A DNA stretch of 64,000 nucleotides from the NCBI GenBank assembly GCA_015680685.1, contig MNCI01009214.1, positions 65,344 through 129,343 of the forward strand, read 5' to 3'. Below, one piece after another: positions 37,019 to 45,806 of this stretch. Origin of the DNA: Gnetum montanum. Lineage: Eukaryota > Streptophyta > Gnetopsida > Gnetales > Gnetaceae. The notes under the pieces are model-generated. The model did no database searches. It was not told the origin of the DNA and saw only the letters and a list, made by a program, of their open reading frames with translations. Numbering within the stretch: position 1 is the first letter of the stretch; each line of letters begins with the position of its first letter. The translations under genes were made by a program, and so were the position numbers.

Positions 37019-37032
37019 ATGGCCCCTCTTTG
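37019..37032 (-). promoter_or_regulatory. Polypurine tract of the Tat element
   Basis: On the minus strand AACAAAGAGGGGCCAT leads directly into the LTR start TGAAACACC. The same tract lies at 51172-51187 next to LTR B. Confidence 0.65.
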
Positions 37033-38124
37033 TTGACGGTTAGAGGGCTTGCCCGAAAGACGTCGACAAAGAATGCGAAACACCGAATTGGCAGAAGCAA
37101 GAACAACGTCCATCCATGGCTACTCAAGTGTTGCCCTGTCAGCATGGAAGAGTAAGGCCGAAAGGTATGGGAGATAGAGGGATATAGCTGGAAACAGGTT
37201 CGGGGAAGATGCAAAAGGAGTTATGATGGCAGGGGCATGAAATATGCTCGTACGCACAGAAACGTAGGCTCATTTATGTCAACAGGAATGCTTTCAGACG
37301 AGCGTAGCGCATCAATCTGAGATTTCTCTGTTATAGATTGTAGCAGGAATGCTTGCAGAAGGAGCGTTGCGCATCACTTCTGCAATATCTCTGCTGGTGT
37401 GAGTGCGGAAAATGAATACTTGCGTATGGGAAGCGGGTGGTGGGGATGAAGGGAAACAAGAGCTAAGGGTAGGACTTGTGAGAGGTAGGGGTATGCAGAT
37501 CTAAGTGGTCGGGCAAACCCGAGTAGCCATTTCAACACGCTATTGTACTTCACCGCTCAGATGGACGCACCTTTGGACGACATTCTCCAAGGCAAGTAAC
37601 CTGCAACCACAAAAGAAAGCAGAGGACACCATTGCTCATGCGAACAAGAGGCGAGGTTGTTGAAACAAACATCATTTGGTGTGAGATAGAGCAATTGGGT
37701 TGTAAAGACGGAGCCGGAGCATGCGGGCGGAGCCGCCAATCCTGACGATTGGCCCAGCATATCTTCACCAAAAGGCATCAGACACAGTGCACCTAACTGG
37801 TTGTATAAGGAACCAGCCAATGAATTTGCGAAGCCGGCGTCCGATAGCGATGATTGGCGAAGGTTCCTGAGGCCATTGTCGACGAGGATTTCGTTGGGGC
37901 TCCAGCTGGCAAGACTAAACTCTCAGAGGTACTACCACTACGGCGGGTGTGACGGCGGCATCTCCGAGGGATTAGTAAGATTCCTCTTAGCTTATCCGAG
38001 GAATCAGTAGGATGCCAGTGGGGTGGCGACGTTGGGACTGTCCCAGTATCCCACCCCGTTGGTTGTGCAGCTGTACAGAGATCATCACGCTCACTTGATT
38101 TACATGGTAGCAGTCTATAAGTCC
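37033..38124 (-). other. 3' untranslated region of the Tat element
   Basis: Non-coding interval between the minisatellite and the polypurine tract. Its first part next to the LTR (37019-37456) is duplicated at 51172-51609 between LTRs B and C. A pair of about 26-bp repeats (aggaatgcttgcag-like, then aggaatgctttcaga-like with gcgtagcgcatca) lies at 37283-37372. Confidence 0.6.
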
Positions 38125-38646
38125 TAGTTTTAAGTCCTGGTAGACCGCTGTTACTGGTTTTAAGTCTCAGTAGACCATGGTCCCAGTTTAAAGTCCAGGC
38201 AGACCGAGAAGTGCTAGTTTTACGTCGTAGCGGACGGTGATATGTTTGATTTATGGTCTCAGCAGACCGTGCTGTGGATGCTAGTTTTGTGTCATGGCCC
38301 AGGGACAGATCTGTGCTAGTTTTACATCTCAGCAAACGGCTACTTACCTTTGCCAGTTTAGCGTCGTGGTGGATGTGTGCAAAAGATGCCAGTTTTTTGT
38401 CTTGGCGGACCTGTACAACATTGCCAGTTTTACATCTTAGCGGACAATTACAACTTGCCAGTTTAGCGTCATAGTGGACGATTATTGCCAGTTTAGCGTC
38501 GTGGCGGACGCGTGCAAGGCATGCCAGTTTTATGTCGTAGCGGACGGTCAGTGCCAGTTTAACGTCGTAGCAGACGCCCGGTGCCAGTTTTACGTCGTAG
38601 CGGACATTCAGTGCTAGTTTAACGTCGTAGTAGATGAGTACTGCCA
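38125..38646 (-). repeat. Minisatellite, 16 units of 30-37 bp
   Basis: On the + strand every unit starts GTTTTACGTCGTAGCGGAC or a close variant, followed by a variable 10-17 bp tail ending TGCCA or TGCTA. It lies between the end of pol and the 3' LTR, a place where Tat elements often have tandem repeats. One frame stays open through the array and beyond (38662-37793, minus) and reads repeated YDVKLA and HDAKLA units, but this follows from the repeat. Confidence 0.9.
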
Positions 38647-38673
38647 TACCTGCTATCAACACCGTAGATGCTG

Positions 38674-41600
38674 CTAGATGTAATACCGCTTCAAGTACAC
38701 ATGATTTACAGGGTTTGCTAAGTCGTTGCCGTCGGCGTCTGCTAACTTGAATGCTCCGTTACTGTATACGTCGACCACCAAGAAAGGGCCTTCCCAGTTT
38801 GCAGAGAACTTGCCTACTGGTTCACGCACAGCCTTGAGAATAAGATCTCCTTTCTTGATTGGGCGCTATTGAAGATTGTGGTGATGTTTCTGTCGCTATT
38901 TGTCTTGATATCTTTTAATCATGTCAAGAGCCTGTATCCGCTTCTCTTCCACTGAATCCAGATCTGCGATTCGAGACTCTGTGTGTTGAGCCTCATTTAT
39001 AACCGCGGAGAGGACCATTCTCAGAGAAGGGATTTGCAACTCGAGAGGCAGCACCGCTTCAGACCTGTAAACCAGGCTATAGGGCGTACTACCCGTAGCT
39101 GTTCTACACGTAGTACGATACGCCCATAGCACATAGAAGATCTGTTCATGCCACCACCTTTTGTTGCTGTCGAGCATTTTCTTGAGCAGATTGATGATTA
39201 CTTTGTTCGTTGCTTTAGCTTGACCATTCGCCTACGGGTAATAGGGGGAGGAAAAAGACTGTCTAATGCCTAGGCTACCACAGAAGGATTTGGTTTCCGT
39301 GCTACTAAACTGCGGTCCATTATCAGTCACAATAGTCATCGGGAGACCAAATCTGGTTACTATATTGTCTAGGATAAAATGGAAAATCTGCTGAGAAGTG
39401 ATCTTCCGCAGGGAAACAACCTCTACCCACTTTGTGAAATACTCAGTAGCGGTAATAATGAAGCTATGCCCTGCAGAAGATTTTGGTGCGATGGACCCTA
39501 TGATGTCCAGTCCCCATCGTTGAAATGGCCATGTTATCTGCGTTGTATGCAATTCTGTGGGTGACACGTGGATGAGGTTTGCATGACGCTGACACGTGTC
39601 ACAAGTTTCTAACCTTTGTCAGGCAGTCTTTTTCCATGCGTGGCTAGTAGTATCCTAAGTGACGGATTTTTAGGACCATAGCCCGTGGTGTTACGTGGCC
39701 GCCGCACAGTCCCTCATGAACTTCGCCGACTATGTGTTGCGCTTGGTCTTTGTCAACACAAGTAAGCAACACGCCATCAAAGGAGCGTCTACAGAGAGTG
39801 CTGTCTCCGATGATGACGTATTGCCTAGCCTGCTTACGGATTGCATCTTTCTGTGCGCGTGTTAATGTAGACGGTAGCTCGCCCTATAAAAGATAAGTTT
39901 TAATATTGTCGTACCATTCATGTGTGCTTTCCTCGAGCAGAGAGAAGATTTGCGCCACCTGAATGATAGGATCTGCGTAGTCTGTAATTAATGCAGGGCA
40001 GGTGTTATACAAGTGTGAAGGCACGTGTAAAGCCAGGGTGGCCAGTGCGTCGGCCAGTGTGTTGTCAGTGCGTGGGACGTGTTGGGCATCGAAGGTCGTA
40101 AATCGCCTCAGAAGATCTTTAGCCTTATCACAGTAAGGCTGCAAATGTACAGCTTTGCAGGCGTAGACTCCAGTGATTTGATTTATGACAAGCATCGAAT
40201 CGCCCCTAACCGCCAGGTGTTGTACATCTAACTCGCTGGCGGTTAGCAATCCCCTGAGGAGCCCCTCGTACTCAACCACGTTGTTCATACAAGGGAAGGT
40301 CAAGCGATAAGCGTGTAGATGCACATCCTCAGGTGATAGCGTAATGACCGCGGCGGCACTGCCGCCTCTAGCTGTTGAGGCTCCGTCGAAATACAACGTC
40401 GCCTCGGGGCCTGTCAAGACAGGGCTTAGACTATGTACATGTTCATCAGGAAATTCGGGCTCTATTGTGGCTTGTTTGTTAACCGGTGATGTTACTAAAT
40501 GGTCGGCTATCGCTTGGCCCTTCGTGGAAGATTGGCCAACATAGTGCAGATCAAATTCTGCGGTGATAGCTTTCCAGTGAGCGATCCTACTACTTTCGTA
40601 CAAATTATGTGTGATGGTCCTAAGGATGTTATTTTTGCAAATAATGTTAACCTGGCTACGGAAAAGGTAATGTCTACATTTCTTAAGCGTAAAAACTAAC
40701 GCTAGGCAATTACACTCTACTTTGTTATACCTCGTTTTGTACGCGTATAAAGCATGGCTCAGGTAGCAGATAGGCACTTTGGACCCATCGTTCCTCCTTT
40801 GACAAAGCAATGCTGCTAACGCTACATCCGAAGTTGCGAGGTAAATGTAAAATGGCAAGTCCCTTTGTGGTGGGAAGACCGTAGGTAAATGTTGGAGTTC
40901 CTGTTTAATGCTATCAAACGCACGTTGGCAATCCTCCGTCCATTCGAAATTAACCCCCTTCTTTAGCAAATGTTGCATAGGATGCAGCTTGTCGGTTAAT
41001 CTTGAGATGAATCGGCGTATGAACTGCAAGCGTCCCTATAACCCGCGTAATTGCTTGAGGTTTGTCGGAGGTGTTAGCTCGACAATGGCTTTGACCTTAT
41101 CAGGGTCAACTCATATGCCGGTTTCCGATACCACAAACCCCAACATGCGTCCGGTTTTGACTCCAAATATGTACTTCTTCGGGTTAATCCGGAGCTCGTA
41201 TTTGGAGCATCTTTTAAGGACTAACTCCAGATCCCCTGAATGATCCTCAGACTTTAAAGACTTCACAGCTATATCGTCTACATAATCATTCAGTCTCTCT
41301 AAGAGATAGTCACTAAAGATGTACGTCATGGCTCGTTGATACGTTGCTCCAACATTCTTTAGACCAAATGGCATCATAGTATAACAAAAGGTACCCCAGG
41401 ATGTCAGAAATGTCGTAGTTAATTGATGTTCTGGGTTTATGCGAATCTGGTTATAACCAGAGAAGCCATCCATGAAGGATAGGAGTGCATGCCCAGCTAT
41501 TGTATCGACTAGTTGATCGATACTCGGGAGCGGGAAATTATCTTTGATTGTGGCCTTGTTCAAATCCTGGAAGTCTATGCAAATGTGTATACTCCCGGTC

Positions 41601-42154
41601 TTCTTCGGCATGACCACAATGTTAGATATCCAGTCCGAGTAATCAACCGCGTGGATGAAACCAGCTTGATATAGTTTGGTGATTTCGTTACGCACGGCTA
41701 GCGCAATCTATGGCTTGATTTTGCATGCTTTTTTCCTGACTGCTTTGATCTGTGGGTCTAAGATGATGTTATGTTGGATTAACCTGGGATCTAGTCCAGG
41801 CATATCCTCGTATGACCATGCGAAGATAGTGATGTTGTCTTGCAGGACCTGTGTTACGGCATTGTGCGTTTCTCATTCTAACAAGGAACTGACTTTAAGC
41901 GTTTTAGCTTCTCCCCTATGCGTAACGATAGAGACCTCATCAAGGGGGTCTTCGGTTATGTCCCCAGCTTCCAGATCCAGCGTGCGCGTCAACTGTTCTG
42001 GCCATTCCGGGGACATCTCCGACGCAGCTATAGTTACGTCTTCTAAGGGGAGGTTAACATCTATAAACGCGGGATCGAATTGCCTAACTACCTTTCCGTA
42101 TGGGCCAGTCAAAGTTAAAGGTGTTGATAGTGTTGCGTCCATTTGTTGTTTGTC
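38674..42154 (-). pseudogene. Tat pol: RT, RNase H, archaeal-type RNase H, integrase
   Basis: The frame starts at the acceptor CAG|GAC and reads through RT (FAWSYEDMPGLDP, then AGFIHAVDYSDWISNIV, CIDFQDLNKA, MPFGLKNVGATYQRAM, and the catalytic YVDD), the RT RNase H (FYIYLATSDVALAALL), the second archaeal-type RNase H (LYFDGAS, VEYEG, GDSMLV, DNTLADALA, all four acidic positions present), a His/Cys zinc site (EVHEGLCGGHV ... CDTCQ), the integrase core (GLDIIG, VTDNGPQFSS) and a C-terminal GPF/LKRYY segment ending at TAG. Faults: about eight in-frame stops, a one-base insertion near 39590 in the zinc site, and the third catalytic residue of integrase (NGQAE in relatives) is Lys here. This enzyme set would copy and insert the element and could serve gag-only partners, but this copy is dead. 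Confidence 0.92.
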
Positions 42155-42427
42155 CTGCAAAACCGCAAAGTACGTAAATGGTTAGGAAGAAGATGACATG
42201 ATGGCTAGCAAACGTGGAAAGCTAACAGAATTTTGAATTTTGTAATGAAGTTGTAATCAATGCTACCCGATTACGAGGCGATAGGATGTAATAGTTTAAC
42301 ATCATTTCGGACAGCGGTGCATGCGATATCAACCGCATTAATATCTTGATTTTTGGGTTNTTTGATTTTTGGGTTCCGTTTCAGGAAATTCCCGCTGAAA
42401 TCGGATATCAAGTCGGTGATCCTTGCA

Positions 42428-42435
42428 TATAAGTA
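42428..42435 (+). promoter_or_regulatory. Possible TATA box of the antisense gene
   Basis: TATAAGTA in the context gcatataagta, upstream on the + strand of the antisense gene and followed by a GC-richer stretch that could be a leader. Two single N bases (42360, 42436) and the gap after 42532 prevent a better judgement. Confidence 0.25.
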
Positions 42436-42532
42436 NTGAAGTGCGCGACCCGACACCTTTGAACCAGTAGATCATTCTTTGCATGCTTGTGCTATTTCAG
42501 CGTTTGTGCTATACAGCGTTCTTCGTGTAAAT

Positions 42533-43016
42533 NNNNNNNNNNNNNNNNNNNNNNNNNNNNNNNNNNNNNNNNNNNNNNNNNNNNNNNNNNNNNNNNNNNN
42601 NNNNNNNNNNNNNNNNNNNNNNNNNNNNNNNNNNNNNNNNNNNNNNNNNNNNNNNNNNNNNNNNNNNNNNNNNNNNNNNNNNNNNNNNNNNNNNNNNNNN
42701 NNNNNNNNNNNNNNNNNNNNNNNNNNNNNNNNNNNNNNNNNNNNNNNNNNNNNNNNNNNNNNNNNNNNNNNNNNNNNNNNNNNNNNNNNNNNNNNNNNNN
42801 NNNNNNNNNNNNNNNNNNNNNNNNNNNNNNNNNNNNNNNNNNNNNNNNNNNNNNNNNNNNNNNNNNNNNNNNNNNNNNNNNNNNNNNNNNNNNNNNNNNN
42901 NNNNNNNNNNNNNNNNNNNNNNNNNNNNNNNNNNNNNNNNNNNNNNNNNNNNNNNNNNNNNNNNNNNNNNNNNNNNNNNNNNNNNNNNNNNNNNNNNNNN
43001 NNNNNNNNNNNNNNNN
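42533..43016. other. Assembly gap (484 N)
   Basis: The gap lies inside the Tat intron at the place where the first exon and start codon of the antisense gene are expected. The open frames across it consist mostly of unknown residues. Confidence 0.97.
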
Positions 43017-43046
43017 GTTGATTTATGTAGCATGTTTTCTGTACAG

Positions 43047-45191
43047 TGTCGTGCTGAAGCCTATTCTGATTGTGTTAGACATCATTGGGGTTTTGTGTTG
43101 GGTAAACCCCATCGTCCCCAATGTCCCCCCTCTGCACATGCGAGTGCAGGGAAAGACCATCTGGTTCCGGAGGGGGGCGCTGGAGTTTCTGTAGTTCTTA
43201 CTGCACAACTTCAGCATCATTGTGTGGTCTAATGTGACTAGCGATGTTACCGGTGCCATTTTAGAGCACCTGTTGGCGGGGTCTACATAGGGGATTCTGG
43301 CTTACTTGACAGACGGGGCCATTGATACGGGTTGTCCCGAGGACCAAGCGCTCAGCGCCCGAGGCCTGAGGAGCTTATGCTAGATCTGGGAAATGGCCCG
43401 TTTCAGTTGTTATCATGCATATAACACGCTGTTCGTGGCTCGCCATGTCTCGACCTACTTCCAGAACCCACAAGGCACGGTGTACTACGCGGGCGGGTAA
43501 GCAAATTCTGCCAACTATATTGTCTTTGTTACTGTTATAGTGTCTGTTATCGATGTGAAGTGTAAGAGAAGTCTATGTGCAAAGTGTAAGTTAAGCCTAC
43601 GTTGTATGGTACAGGTTTTTCATTCATGATAACAGGTTAATCGGAGATGGTGATGCGTTGGCCTGGGCCGAAACAGCAATAATGGCATTTACCTCAACCG
43701 GCAATGTGCGTGCCGGTGTTATAGGGCAGATTGGCCATGAGATGCGTGAGTATCACACCTGCTACGAGCGTCCTTTTAAGAATTTCCAGGAACTCATGTG
43801 GCTACACGATGACTCGACCTTAGATTCGCCCCTTACGGTTGAGGATGTGCAGAGGAACCTACCGCCATTCCCTTTGCCCTTCGGACCTGGTAAGGCCGCT
43901 GCGTGTTCTAATGTTATGCGTGTAGTTGTGGGTTGTGGACATTACGTAATAGCGTTTCTATTCGACTTGTGTTTTATACTGTTTAGTCAGCGAATCCCGG
44001 GAGATTACCCTTACGATTTCCGATCGTGAGGTGAGGGATGTCCTCTTCCGTTATGGCGACATTAAGGACGCACAGCGCTGGCTCGGCCACTTGGCGGCCC
44101 CAGTCGCGGTGACCGCCAAGATCCGGGTAGCAGGGCTAATGCACCTGTTTTTGGCTACGACCTCTGATGTCCCCGCTAGTGAAATGATAGCCTTGGTCAA
44201 CTCCTTCAGCGAGAAGGCGGAGCATTTTTGCATGTGCGTGCATAACGTGTGCGTAAGTTTCGATATCGACGCTCAGCTCTTCGCAGACCTGTTTGGCGTC
44301 CCCTCGAATGGCCTTCCTGTAAAGGCGAAGACCAAGAGGAGCCCTAAATTCCAGGAGTGTCTGAAGGAGTGGTTGAGGATCCCAAACGAGACCAAAGGGT
44401 TTCCTTATGACAAATTCGAGATGGGCGCTACCAAGACACTGTATCCCCTTTTCCAGGCCCGGAATTTCCCCAAAACCCTCTCGCAGGGGAAGTTATTTTC
44501 GGTAGAACAGACTCGCATTATGCAAGAGGTTCTGGAGGAGGGAACCCAGTTTGATTGGGAAAACTATTTTTCCAAAGGACTGCGCAGCGAAATGGTCAAG
44601 CTTCGCAAGAAGCTTGAGTCCCGCTTTAATGTGCATTACGTCTTTTTCATAGCTTGCCTCCGGCAGTTTGCTGAGTTTCTGGTCATCAAGCTACAATCCC
44701 TACCTTCTTCCCGGATCCACCCCACTGGAGTAGCATAGAGAAAGGGAAGGTGAAAGCTGGAGCTGCTTTGGGCAAGGATGTGTGGCCAGACCTGACAGAG
44801 GATGAGATTATGCAGCACCTGTGGGCTGGCCTGGACAAGCTTCCCTTCGTTACGGAAGTAGGGCCATCGCGAGTAAGTTTATGCATGACTTAGTTGGAAA
44901 GTTTTCTGGCTTGTGTTGTCTATTCTAATTTTTGATGTTATTTGGGTTTAGGTACTGGAAGAAGATAGGGAAAATATGCCAGCTAAGCGGCTGGGAAAGG
45001 AAGCAGAGGAGGAACGCAATGATGAAGAGCGTTCTCCTGTGGAGCCAGTGCCGGAACGAGAGCCTCATGAAGGGGCGATCGTTCGTGAAGGCATAATTCC
45101 CAGAAACGATGGCCCACTGGAGGACAACCTTTTGGGGCTAGATCCAGAGTTAAGAGATACCGGTGACAGTGGTAGCAGAGGGAATGCGTAG
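43047..45191 (+). pseudogene. Antisense multi-exon gene in the Tat intron; FCP1/NIF-like first exon
   Basis: Proposed exons on the + strand: 43047-43496 (after ttttctgtacag), 43636-43889, 43987-44872 and 44952-45191. Introns 43497-43635, 43890-43986 and 44873-44951 have gtaag donors and cag/tag acceptors, and each joins the flanking frames correctly. Within 44600-44710 the frame changes once, by a frameshift or a missed tiny intron. The first exon reads ILIVLDIIGVLC, then IWFRRGALEFL, FLLHNFSIIVWSN and AILEHLL, the pattern of the FCP1 homology (NLI-interacting factor) HAD phosphatases: D-x-x-x-V/T motif I, R-P-x-x-x-E-F-L helix, and a hydrophobic strand ending in S/T. The second Asp-equivalent position of motif I is Ile. 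The rest (about 450 residues) is not recognised; the last exon is acidic and low in complexity. Three in-frame TAG codons lie in the first exon. It is likely a captured host gene or a lineage-specific extra ORF, now broken. Confidence 0.6.
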
Positions 45192-45382
45192 TTATTATTT
45201 ACGTAAAATTTTATTGATGCAAGGTCGGGTATTGTTCTGAATGACTGTTGACGAATTGTTATAAAGTCTAATGGATATTTGAAATGTTAATTAGTTTGTT
45301 GTTTGACTTTTTATGCTTTTGTTTGCGTCAGCGTGAAAATATATGTTAAGAATTCTATCTAAGTGATACTGATGGGACGTAA

Positions 45383-45640
45383 TAACTAGTTTAAAGCCGT
45401 TGCGGGCCTGTTGCGTTTTCCAGCGTAAATGGTTATAGTATGCAATACTGTGTTACTAGTTTAAGACCGTTGTGGGCCGGTTGCGTATTGTATAGCAAGC
45501 GTATATAATGATAGTAGATAACTTCGGATGACTAGTTTAAGGCCGTTGCGGGCCGACTATGTAACTACGTACAATGGTATGAATAGGTTGATTTTGTATA
45601 ACTAGTTTAAGGCCATTGCGGGCTGACTGCGTAAATTGTA
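45383..45640 (-). repeat. Minisatellite, four units of 70-76 bp
   Basis: Units start ACTAGTTTAAGGCCGTTGCG or a variant at about 45385, 45455, 45531 and 45601 and continue with ggcc(g)g/actgcgta. It lies inside the intron, between the donor and the 3' end of the antisense gene. Confidence 0.85.
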
Positions 45641-45806
45641 ACAAAAATGTAATCCTGTATAAATACGTGAAGTAATGTGAAAGTGTAACTAATGCGGGGA
45701 CAATAAAACACGCAAAAAAGTGCAAAGCGTAAACACAGAAAGAAAATGTAACGTAAAAGTATGTTGAAACAAAAGAAGCTGTTAAATGGGGAGTGCGCTA
45801 ACTTAC

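Larger units (their letters stand above)
42155..45806 (-). other. Ogre-type intron between gag-pro and pol
   Basis: On the minus strand GTAAGT begins at 45806, directly after a codon boundary of the gag-pro frame, and a pyrimidine-rich run cttcttcc...tttgcggttttgcag ends at 42155, directly before a codon boundary of the pol frame. Removing 3,652 nt joins the two frames without a shift. A TGA at 45842-45840, 33 nt before the donor, interrupts the upstream frame in this copy. Introns at this place are established for Ogre elements of the Tat lineage. The interval holds a minisatellite, the antisense gene and a 484-base assembly gap. Confidence 0.75.

Noticed and set aside
36819-37214. 131-codon minus-strand ORF spanning the LTR A edge (also at 51017-51367)
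   Set aside because: Crosses the LTR/polypurine boundary and has no motif; explained by LTR and untranslated sequence.
37793-38662. 289-codon minus-strand ORF as a protein
   Set aside because: Its repeats (YDVKLA and HDAKLA) come from the minisatellite and the frame carries on into untranslated sequence; no domain.
42479-43194. Long open frames across the second gap
   Set aside because: Most codons are N; only the part after 43047 has real sequence, and that is used in the antisense gene entry.
44627-44680. A fifth intron in the antisense gene to explain the frame change
   Set aside because: The best donor/acceptor pair leaves about 45-50 nt, shorter than usual plant introns; a frameshift is as likely.
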